Source: Deltaproteobacteria bacterium
GTDB taxonomy: Bacteria > Desulfobacterota > Desulfobaccia > Desulfobaccales > Desulfobaccaceae
Length of the DNA: 14,448 nucleotides
Reading direction: 5' to 3'
Assembly (NCBI GenBank): GCA_016874895.1
Contig: VGSX01000064.1
Coordinates: 1-14,448 of the forward strand
Below the pieces are notes generated by a model. It ran no database searches and was not told the origin of the DNA. It saw nothing but the letters and a program-made list of their open reading frames with translations. Shown here in pieces: positions 1 to 5,510 of this stretch; position 1 is the first letter of the stretch; every line of letters starts with the position of its first letter. The position numbers were made by a program, and so were the translations under genes.

Positions 1-327
1 GGCGATATGCTTCTGGCCCATGGCATGAAAAAAATCGGGGCGGTTTCCGCCTGCTCCCTTGAGTCCCTGTTCCAGCTCTTTGTCAGGGTTTTCTCCAATA
101 CTTCAATTATCATCGGGATCATCTGTCTGGCGGGTTTCTTCTTCCTCTGGCTGGCCATCCTGTCCTGGTGCGAACTGAGTTTTGTCCTGCCCCTCACCGC
201 CCTGAGCTATGTCCTGACCGCCTTTCTGGCCATTTACTTTCTGGGGGAAACCATCACCCCCCTGCGGTGGGCCGGGACTATTTTTATCTGCATCGGGGTG
301 GCCCTGGTCACCAAAAGCGGGGTTTAA
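1..327 (+). CDS. EamA/DMT-type small membrane protein, 3' part (partial)
   Basis: The reading frame is open from the first base of the window (Gly-Asp-Met...) and ends at TAA 325-327, giving 108 residues; the true start lies upstream. Three strongly hydrophobic segments are visible (about residues 36-55, 60-81 and 88-104), and the window opens in what looks like the end of a first helix. The final segment with FLGETITPLRWAGTIFICIG is typical of the EamA/drug-metabolite transporter fold, where a FLGE motif precedes the last helix. The pattern fits the small single-repeat EamA/SMR-like proteins of roughly 120-130 residues, so perhaps 15-20 residues are missing. The protein would lie in the inner membrane; the substrate cannot be told from sequence. 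It converges with the UPF0158 gene, with only 18 bases between the two stop codons and no obvious bidirectional terminator. Confidence 0.8.
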   Translation, partial: GDMLLAHGMKKIGAVSACSLESLFQLFVRVFSNTSIIIGIICLAGFFFLWLAILSWCELSFVLPLTALSYVLTAFLAIYFLGETITPLRWAGTIFICIGVALVTKSGV

Positions 328-345
328 GGCCAGGCCCTCTTGGGA

Positions 346-804
346 TTATCCCGCCGACTGGAACGGGACCAGGGTAATGTCCAGGCCCTCATCCTCCAGC
401 CAATCCTGGATGAGGGCCATAAAGGCCCGCTCGTGAAAACTGAACCAGTCCTCTCGAATATCGGGGTAATCCAAGAGCACATCTTTGAAGCCGCGGAAAG
501 GTTTTTTCCCCTTTAGGGCCCGCTCCAGATTCCGCCTGATTTTTCCCTCGGGCAAGGTCTCCACAAAGTCGCCCATGATCTCATAGCCCACCTGGGAGGG
601 CACCGGGTCGATGAGCCGGAAACGATCCGGCTCGGCCTCAATAAGCTCCAGGTCTTCCTTCTCCGGGTCATATTCTAAGACAGGAATAACCTCGCCGGTC
701 TGGCAATCCAGATAGTGCCGCATTCCGGAGGAATTATCCTCGAAGGCCGGGATGAGTTCGTCGACTCGGATGGTTAAGGGGGCATTGATAATTTTATGTG
801 CCAT
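346..804 (-). CDS. UPF0158 family protein
   Basis: This 152-residue protein of unknown function has the features I associate with the UPF0158 family: an N-terminal stretch with a 'HYLDCQTGEVI' strand pair, a central acidic segment giving way to 'RFRLIDPVPSQVGYEIMGDFVE', and a C-terminal half with 'GKKPFRGFKDVLLDYPDIREDWFSFHE' character. It has no signal peptide or membrane segment, so it is cytoplasmic. I chose ATG at 804 (MAHKII). An in-frame TTG at 825 would overlap the endonuclease gene but has no Shine-Dalgarno sequence; the ATG site is itself weak. The endonuclease stop codon is 4 bases upstream, so this gene is probably read through from the R-M operon, although its base composition is like the GC-rich chromosome and unlike the R-M genes. 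Family assignment is from memory of the family pattern. Confidence 0.75.
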   Translation of the reverse strand: MAHKIINAPLTIRVDELIPAFEDNSSGMRHYLDCQTGEVIPVLEYDPEKEDLELIEAEPDRFRLIDPVPSQVGYEIMGDFVETLPEGKIRRNLERALKGKKPFRGFKDVLLDYPDIREDWFSFHERAFMALIQDWLEDEGLDITLVPFQSAG

Positions 805-808
805 TGCT

Positions 809-1420
809 TTATGTAGAGATTCCAATTAATACAAGAGGAACAGCAGGTACGCCGCGTCCTTGCCTAACGACATTATAAAGTTCTCCTTCATAATAGGCGA
901 TACCTGAACTCATTTCTGTCTGGAGAGACTTCATAGGTAGTATTTCAATGCCAACATCAATATGATCTCCGATATAAAAGGCCAAGTGCTTTACAAAAAG
1001 ATCGTAAGCGACAAAAGCATATTTACCAAATTGCACTTCTAACGCAACTCTATCCTTTATAAAATCAGTCTGATTGTAACTAAAAATTGGAGATTCACCT
1101 GCAGATTCAATTTCTTTCTTTTGTTGCTCAGATGGCATGGTAAGCGTTCTTCTAATTAATTTTTCACTCTTAGTGACCCAATATTTAACTCTGCTTTCCT
1201 GCCATAAATGATTACGCAATAATTTTTTGAATTCTTTATTTAAGGCAATTGGGCTGTAAAGCATTTTACCTTTCATAGTTTTTTCTTTAGATATTTTTAT
1301 TTTACATGATTCAGCATCTATTGATGAAATGACACATTGTATTTCTTTCCATAACTCTGATTTATGGACTAGTAAAAATTCCAATCCATTCAAATGTGAA
1401 TAGGTTTCTTCGATTATCAT
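809..1420 (-). CDS. BglII/BstYI-like type II restriction endonuclease
   Basis: A 203-residue protein whose closest recognisable pattern is the BglII/BstYI restriction endonuclease family (PD-(D/E)XK fold, with Gln in place of the usual Lys). The catalytic triad is visible as D119, then nine residues later E128, V129, Q130 (D-x8-E-x-Q), matching the spacing known for BglII (D84/E93/Q95). Around it are the core strand 'RVALEVQFGKYAF' and the C-terminal 'VVRQGRGVPAVPLVLIGI'. Enzymes of this family cut AGATCT or RGATCY; the exact site here is inference. The ATG at 1420 overlaps the methyltransferase stop codon (ATGA), giving translational coupling with the methyltransferase made first, a sensible order for host protection. 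The gene is strongly AT-rich compared with its neighbours, a sign of horizontal transfer. Its length is full for the family and no frameshift is seen. Confidence 0.8.
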   Translation of the reverse strand: MIIEETYSHLNGLEFLLVHKSELWKEIQCVISSIDAESCKIKISKEKTMKGKMLYSPIALNKEFKKLLRNHLWQESRVKYWVTKSEKLIRRTLTMPSEQQKKEIESAGESPIFSYNQTDFIKDRVALEVQFGKYAFVAYDLFVKHLAFYIGDHIDVGIEILPMKSLQTEMSSGIAYYEGELYNVVRQGRGVPAVPLVLIGIST

Positions 1421-2364
1421 TTTTTAATATAGGATTTTTTGTCATCAAGCAATTTTAGCTGTTTTGCAAAAATCTCGTTTTCCCAGGGTGGAATAGTCAA
1501 ACTGTTCTTTGTTGACTCAGGATCATAAATAGGCTTGTCCATAGGACGAGTTCTCAGAGTACCAGCAAGCTCCTGTTGTATTCTTTGTTTGGCTAATTCC
1601 ACATAACGAGGGACAAGTTCCGCACCTGCTCCCTTGCGGTTATGACGAATAGCTGCGATTATGGTAGTGCCTACTCCTAGAAACGGATCTAATACCCAAT
1701 CCCCAGTATTGCTCATTGCTAGAACCAATCTTTCAACCAATTCAACCGGAAATTGACAAGGATGTTCTGTCTTCTCTATGTGGTTGCTTTTAACATTTGG
1801 AATATTCCATAAATCGCCCGGATTTTTTCCTAAAGGATTGCATGAATATTTACCTGCGTTTGGGCCTTTGAAATATTTTTTCCCCGGATATTTTTGGGGC
1901 ACTCGAACTGAATCTAAGTTGAAGATATATTCATCTGACTTAGTATACCAAACAATCGTTTCATAACGACCTGAAAAGCGTCGGCTACAATGAAGGCCGT
2001 GTTCGAAATGCCATATTATTCGATTACGCATTTTTAAGCCAAATTTTGAAAAAATCGGATAAAGAACAGAGTCAAGAGGAATAATAGACCCCTTAGCAAC
2101 ATAATTTCCGACTTGCCAACACAAGCTACCATGCAGTGATAGGCACCGAACGCATTCGCTTATCACTGCTTCTTGTTGTTTAAGATATGATTCTAATTTA
2201 AGTCGCGTTTCATACTCCTTACCGATATTATAAGGTGGAGAAGTTACAATAAGCTGTATACTTTGGTTTGGAATTTTTTTTAAAAATTCTAAACAATCGC
2301 CAGAATAGACTACAATGTCCTCTGATATAAGAAAGTTTTCAGAAATCTTTCGCGTATCGAACAT
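1417..2364 (-). CDS. Beta-class DNA methyltransferase of a type II R-M system (probably N4-cytosine)
   Basis: A 315-residue protein of the N6/N4 DNA methyltransferase family. Motif order is that of the beta class: catalytic motif IV comes first (T41-S-P-P-Y-N46), and the AdoMet-binding motif I follows near the C terminus (D226-P-F-L-G-V-G-T-T234). 'EHPCQFP' at 200-206 is the usual conserved segment just before motif I. The S-P-P-Y form of motif IV is typical of N4-methylcytosine enzymes, whereas N6-adenine enzymes usually have D-P-P-Y/W. The adjacent BglII/BstYI-like nuclease is also consistent with an N4-cytosine partner for a GATC-centred site. The ATG start at 2364 has only a weak Shine-Dalgarno sequence. 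It is the first gene of the R-M operon and overlaps the endonuclease by 4 bases. AT-rich codon usage contrasts with flanking genes. At least one RGATCY site lies inside this gene (GGATCT, 1685-1690). Confidence 0.88.
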   Translation of the reverse strand: MFDTRKISENFLISEDIVVYSGDCLEFLKKIPNQSIQLIVTSPPYNIGKEYETRLKLESYLKQQEAVISECVRCLSLHGSLCWQVGNYVAKGSIIPLDSVLYPIFSKFGLKMRNRIIWHFEHGLHCSRRFSGRYETIVWYTKSDEYIFNLDSVRVPQKYPGKKYFKGPNAGKYSCNPLGKNPGDLWNIPNVKSNHIEKTEHPCQFPVELVERLVLAMSNTGDWVLDPFLGVGTTIIAAIRHNRKGAGAELVPRYVELAKQRIQQELAGTLRTRPMDKPIYDPESTKNSLTIPPWENEIFAKQLKLLDDKKSYIKK

Positions 2365-2377
2365 AAACCTAACTTAA

Positions 2378-2450
2378 CAAGAAAAAGGCATTTAGTCAAC
2401 CGAATCATAGGATACGATTGTTAAGATAACATCCTGAGAATAATAAATTA
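2378..2450 (-). promoter_or_regulatory. Candidate promoter/operator of the R-M operon with two palindromes
   Basis: In the 92-base gap between rlmD and the methyltransferase start, read on the minus strand, there is a TTGACT hexamer followed after 17 bases by TAAGTT (a weak -10, 3 of 6 matches). Upstream of it lie two small palindromes: AATCATA-GGA-TACGATT (2403-2419 on the plus strand, 6 of 7 arm bases pairing) and a perfect GTTA-AGA-TAAC (2420-2430). They are immediately adjacent and could bind a regulator or the methyltransferase itself. No controller (C) protein gene is present nearby. This is pattern inference only. Confidence 0.3.
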
Positions 2451-2456
2451 AATCTC

Positions 2457-3899
2457 TTACCGCCGCTCCAACCGCACCACGCATTCGATGTGGGCCGTGT
2501 GGGGGAACAGATCGAAGGGTTCCACGGCGGCGATGTCATAGCGTTCCTGGAGCAGGGCCAGGTCCCGGGCCAGGGTGGCGGGGTTGCAGGAGACGGCGAT
2601 GATCCGCCGGGGGGCGATCTCCAGGAGGGCCTTGATGACCTGGGGGTGCATCCCGGCCCGGGGCGGGTCGGTGATGACCACGTCCGGGGGGCGGTGGTGA
2701 GAAGAAGTGATGGCCTCCCGCAGGCAGTCCTTCAGGTCTCCGGCCAGGAACTGGCAGTTGTCCACCCCGTTGAGGCGGCTGTTGGCGTAGGCATCCTGGA
2801 TGGCGGCCTCCAGCAACTCAAAACCCACCACCCGGCGGGCCCGGTCGGCCAGGCAGAGGGCGATGCTGCCGGCGCCGCAGTACAGGTCCCACACCGTCTC
2901 CCCGCCGGTGAGCTCCGCCAAGCGGATGACCGCGTCGTAGAGGGCCTCCGCCGCCCTGGTGTTGGTCTGAAAAAAGGAACCCGCGGAAATGCGGAAGCGC
3001 CGCCCTGCCAAGCGCTCCTCGATGAATCCCGGGCCCCAGAGGGCGCGCTCCCCCTGACCCTGGGCCACCTGGGCCTTTTTGGCGTTCACGGAGTGCACCA
3101 GGGTGGTGATGACCGGGAAACGCTCCCGGAGGTAGGCTCCCAGGGCATTCACCGCTTTGGGGTCCCCCTGGTCCGTGGTGATGAGGTGCGCCAGTGTCTG
3201 GCCGGTGTTCTTCCCCTCCCGGAGCACCAGGAAGCGCCAGAAACCCGTATGCCGCCGGGTGTCATAAACGGGGAGGCCGCTGGCCCGGACCCGGTCCCGG
3301 ACCGCTGTCACCAGATCACCTGTCTGGGATGATTGCAAATGACATTCCGTCAAGTCGAAAACCCGCTGGAAGGACCCCGGGGCGTGCAGACCCAGGGCGC
3401 CCCCGGCCTCGTGGGGGTTTTTGCCCGCGGCCAGCTCCTCGGCCGGCAGCCAGGGCCGGGGGGCAAAGGTGAACTCCATTTTGTTGCGATAATAAAACTG
3501 CTCCGGGGAGGCGCAGGTGGGCCGGATGTCTTCGGGGCGCAGGCCGGCCAGGTGTTCCAGACATTCCTGCACGTGTTGCCGCTTCCAGTGCAGCTGCGCC
3601 TCGTAGGCCAGATTCTGCCAGGGGCAGCCGCCGCAGAGGCCGAAGTGGCGGCAGCGGGGAGGAGTGTAGGCCGGGGACTGCTCCAGCAGCTCAATCACCC
3701 CGGCCTCGGCGAAATGGGCTTTCTTCCGGGTGAGGCGGACCCGCAGCCGCTGGCCGGGAAGGGCCCCCGCCACGAACACCACCAGGCCGTTTATCCGGCC
3801 CAGGGCCTTGCCGCCAAAAGCCAGTTTGTCGATGTCAAGGTCGACTTCGGCACCCTTGGTGAGGGCAGGGGCGGGACTTAACTCATCTTTTCTGGTCAC
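2457..3899 (-). CDS. rlmD: TRAM-domain 23S rRNA (uracil-5-)-methyltransferase, RumA/RlmD-type
   Basis: A 480-residue RNA methyltransferase that makes 5-methyluridine using AdoMet, most probably in 23S rRNA. An N-terminal TRAM RNA-binding domain spans about residues 16-75. A 4Fe-4S cluster site follows, with C83, C89 and C92 (CRHFGLCGGCPW) and a fourth Cys at 186. The catalytic domain has FFQTN (309-313), the AdoMet motif DLYCGAGSIAL (338-348), DPPRAGMHP (411-419) and the nucleophile C438 in VSCNPATLARDL. All catalytic and cluster residues are present and the length is normal. Translation appears to start at GTG 3899, 26 bases beyond the toxin stop codon, with no clear Shine-Dalgarno sequence. 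The family includes RlmC and RlmD, which act on different uridines, so the exact target is uncertain, and rlmD/rumA should be read as the subfamily name. Strongly GC-rich, unlike the R-M genes downstream. Confidence 0.88.
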   Translation of the reverse strand: MTRKDELSPAPALTKGAEVDLDIDKLAFGGKALGRINGLVVFVAGALPGQRLRVRLTRKKAHFAEAGVIELLEQSPAYTPPRCRHFGLCGGCPWQNLAYEAQLHWKRQHVQECLEHLAGLRPEDIRPTCASPEQFYYRNKMEFTFAPRPWLPAEELAAGKNPHEAGGALGLHAPGSFQRVFDLTECHLQSSQTGDLVTAVRDRVRASGLPVYDTRRHTGFWRFLVLREGKNTGQTLAHLITTDQGDPKAVNALGAYLRERFPVITTLVHSVNAKKAQVAQGQGERALWGPGFIEERLAGRRFRISAGSFFQTNTRAAEALYDAVIRLAELTGGETVWDLYCGAGSIALCLADRARRVVGFELLEAAIQDAYANSRLNGVDNCQFLAGDLKDCLREAITSSHHRPPDVVITDPPRAGMHPQVIKALLEIAPRRIIAVSCNPATLARDLALLQERYDIAAVEPFDLFPHTAHIECVVRLERR

Positions 3900-3925
3900 G
3901 TAATTCTATCTGGGGCAATGGAAAT

Positions 3926-4195
3926 TTATTTCCCTTTTGGATAGGCTCTGCCGCGAGGTCGGATGGCTATGATTGTCACTATGAGACTACTATCATCTAC
4001 CTCAAAAAAAATGCGTCTATCTCCTACTCTAGAATATCTTTGCCCTGGAAAGGTTATTACTTTATCTGTGATACGAGGTGCATAAGGGTCAACACTTAGC
4101 TCATCAAATCGCCTCTGAAGCCGCTGTTCAGTTTTTCTGTCCAGCCGGTCAAGTTCTTTGCAAACTTCCTTGGACAGGATAAGAGTATAGTTCAC
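3926..4195 (-). CDS. RelE/ParE-like toxin of a type II toxin-antitoxin pair
   Basis: An 89-residue basic protein with the RelE/ParE superfamily pattern: an N-terminal strand 'YTLILSKEVCKELDRL', a helix rich in Lys/Arg/Glu, then 'GQRYSRVGDRRIFFEVDD' (51-68) and a final strand 'IVTIIAIRPRGRAY' (72-85). The R-x-R-V-G-D-x-R core and the C-terminal Arg/Tyr are the segments usually kept in the family. RelE-type members cleave mRNA on the ribosome and ParE-type members poison gyrase; sequence alone does not separate these here. The start is GTG at 4195, overlapping the antitoxin stop codon as GTGA, so its translation is coupled to the antitoxin. Its composition is more AT-rich than the flanking rlmD and MEMO genes, in keeping with a mobile module. 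Confidence 0.82.
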   Translation of the reverse strand: MNYTLILSKEVCKELDRLDRKTEQRLQRRFDELSVDPYAPRITDKVITFPGQRYSRVGDRRIFFEVDDSSLIVTIIAIRPRGRAYPKGK

Positions 4196-4428
4196 AGACG
4201 CTTGCCACTCCGATACTCTTCCAATGTCAATGAACGGCCTTGACGAATCTCCTCCAGTCCTCTTTGTATTGCCTCAATATCCTCCGGGGAAAGGTATTGA
4301 TCGTCATAATCAGCCTCGGTAATTCGGTCATAGAGAATATCCAGGAGACTAAGGAGAAGATCGCCATCCGGGCCATGGACGACGGCAGAAAATTTATTGA
4401 TCAATTCAGGTTGAATGGTGTTCTCCAT
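4192..4428 (-). CDS. Antitoxin partner of the RelE/ParE-like toxin
   Basis: A 78-residue acidic protein placed directly before the toxin gene and overlapping it by 4 bases. Its C-terminal half (YLSPEDIEAIQRGLEEIRQGRSLTLEEY, residues 45-72) looks like the toxin-wrapping tail of small antitoxins, which often carry an 'I..G...S.EE' pattern. The N-terminal half (residues 1-40) is helical and hydrophobic; I do not recognise a classic ribbon-helix-helix or Phd DNA-binding motif, so autoregulation is uncertain. The ATG at 4428 has a good Shine-Dalgarno sequence (GAAGG, 7 bases upstream). Assignment rests mainly on gene position, size and charge. The preceding MEMO gene ends 21 bases upstream, so both could share a transcript. 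Confidence 0.7.
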   Translation of the reverse strand: MENTIQPELINKFSAVVHGPDGDLLLSLLDILYDRITEADYDDQYLSPEDIEAIQRGLEEIRQGRSLTLEEYRSGKRL

Positions 4429-4449
4429 AAGTTTGCCTTCTTTATCTGG

Positions 4450-5292
4450 TTATCCCTTAAATATTATCCCCGCGTAGCCCACGAAACTGTTATCCGGGCG
4501 GATGTCATAGCTGGTGTAGTAATCCACCAGGTGGCCCTGGGTGGCTCCCATGGCTTTGGCGGCGCTGATGGCGGCCGCGGTGGCCCCGGCGCTGCAGGAA
4601 CTCTGGTCTCGGGCGGCGGCCTCCAGGACCCCGGCCGCGTCCAGATTCAGGGCCCGGTCCACGTATAGTTTGTCATTCACTTCCTTGACCCATTTAACTG
4701 CGGCGGGGCCGTAGCCTTTAGGGGCCCAGCCGTAGTTGGGGCCGTAGTGGGTGAGGTCCGAGGAGCCGAAGGCCAACAGGGAGAGGTTCAGTTCCCGGGC
4801 CACCTGGACCACGGCCTGGCCCAACTGCATGGCCTGGGGGGAATGGGGGGCCCGCACGGCCAGGAGCCTGGCCTGGGGGAAGAAATACTTGACCATGGGG
4901 ATGTTAATTTCAATGGTGTTATCGCCGGGATACTCCGGGGCGCAGGGGATTTTCTGCTGCAAGGGTTCGTACATCATAGTGGCCAGGGGGACGTTCCCCA
5001 AGGGCGTCTCCCAGGCATCGTCCTGCACCAGGAGCGGCGGCGAGTTGCCCCCGAGATGGCCGCCGAAAAGGCAGACGACCTGGGGTTGCAGGGTCTGCGC
5101 GGCCAGGAAGAAGACCTGGGCCGCCAGTTTACCGGAAAAATACCACCCGGCATGGGGAACAACGCCACCTGCCACGGTGACGCCGACTGGCAGGGGTTTG
5201 ACCCCGGCCACATAAGCAGCCAGTTCGCTCTGAACCTGCCGACCGGAGCCGGGATACCAGCCCATGGGCAGGGTGCGGGGACGGACGTTCAT
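4450..5292 (-). CDS. amrB: AmmeMemoRadiSam system protein B (MEMO family)
   Basis: A 280-residue member of the MEMO/AmmeMemoRadiSam-B family, related to class III extradiol dioxygenases (LigB fold). Putative metal ligands of the family are present: H47 in VPHAGWYFSG, H79 in GGHLGG, D179/H182 in SSDLTHYG, and C233 in SSCSAGATAAA. The C terminus 'DNSFVGYAGIIF' is also typical. In many bacteria and archaea the gene is grouped with an AMMECR1 protein and a radical SAM protein, but neither partner is in this window; the biochemical role is not settled, although human MEMO1 binds iron or copper through the equivalent residues. I place the start at ATG 5292 because GGAGG lies 5 bases upstream. The in-frame GTG at 5304 is part of that Shine-Dalgarno sequence and is unlikely to be the start. 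Confidence 0.88.
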   Translation of the reverse strand: MNVRPRTLPMGWYPGSGRQVQSELAAYVAGVKPLPVGVTVAGGVVPHAGWYFSGKLAAQVFFLAAQTLQPQVVCLFGGHLGGNSPPLLVQDDAWETPLGNVPLATMMYEPLQQKIPCAPEYPGDNTIEINIPMVKYFFPQARLLAVRAPHSPQAMQLGQAVVQVARELNLSLLAFGSSDLTHYGPNYGWAPKGYGPAAVKWVKEVNDKLYVDRALNLDAAGVLEAAARDQSSCSAGATAAAISAAKAMGATQGHLVDYYTSYDIRPDNSFVGYAGIIFKG

Positions 5293-5297
5293 GGCAG

Positions 5298-5304
5298 CCT
5301 CCAC
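5298..5304 (-). promoter_or_regulatory. Shine-Dalgarno sequence deciding the amrB start
   Basis: GTGGAGG lies 5 bases before ATG 5292 on the minus strand. It contains the alternative in-frame GTG codon (5304), so the longer 284-residue version would start inside its own ribosome binding site. This supports the 280-residue protein. Confidence 0.75.
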
Positions 5305-5318
5305 TATCAGAAAATAAA

Positions 5319-5335
5319 GTGGTCAGTGGTCAGTG
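5319..5335. repeat. Short tandem repeat, unit GTGGTCA
   Basis: Two full copies and part of a third of the 7-base unit GTGGTCA stand in the gap upstream of amrB. Closely similar GGTCAGT tracts occur as dispersed intergenic junk in many bacterial genomes (from memory). No function is evident. Confidence 0.6.
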
Positions 5336-5349
5336 GCCAGGGGCTTTAG

Positions 5350-5405
5350 AAAATGAACATTTTGGCCAAGATTCGATTAACTCCCTAAAATTAGTTAAAA
5401 ACTAA
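5350..5405. repeat. Two perfect small palindromes between the carboxylase operon and amrB
   Basis: AAAATG-AA-CATTTT (5350-5363) and TTAGTT-AAA-AACTAA (5391-5405) both have perfect 6-base arms. They lie in the 218-base gap upstream of amrB and could be operators or weak hairpins. Nothing else in the sequence assigns them a role. Confidence 0.4.
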
Positions 5406-5417
5406 CTTCCTTTAGCT

Positions 5418-5454
5418 CCTTCCTCTTCGAGGGGCGAGGGGAATGATGAGGAAG
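5418..5454. repeat. Degenerate dispersed intergenic repeat, copy 1
   Basis: Read on the minus strand this stretch (CTTCCTCATCATTCCCCTCG, then CCCCTCGAAGAGGAAGG) resembles the element at 10834-10865, which has CCTCACCCCGACCCTTCCCC followed by TCGAAGGAAGAGGG. The shared core is CCCCTCGAAG plus a purine-rich arm. Similar 'CCTCACCCT...CCC' elements are common between genes in GC-rich genomes (from memory). Confidence 0.45.
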
Positions 5455-5483
5455 CTATGGTCTTCTCCGGTTAATATCTGCCG

Positions 5484-5504
5484 GGGGCGTCCTGGCGCCG
5501 CCCC
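5484..5504 (-). terminator. GC-rich hairpin just after the carboxyltransferase gene
   Basis: GGGGCG (5484-5489) and CGCCCC (5499-5504) form a perfect 6-bp stem with a 9-base loop, beginning 7 bases after the stop codon of the carboxyltransferase-like gene on the minus strand. A run of T is missing downstream, so it is at best a partial or Rho-assisted terminator, or an mRNA 3' end structure. Confidence 0.35.
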
Positions 5505-5510
5505 GGGGAG

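Noticed and set aside
2490..3881. Long plus-strand frames opposite rlmD (280 and 182 codons)
   Set aside because: They are antisense to a gene with all family motifs, are rich in Gly/Arg/Pro as expected from GC-rich shadow frames, and have no recognisable domains.
4192..4428. Antitoxin as a member of the Phd or RelB family
   Set aside because: No ribbon-helix-helix or Phd N-terminal pattern could be recognised, so only a generic antitoxin call is made.
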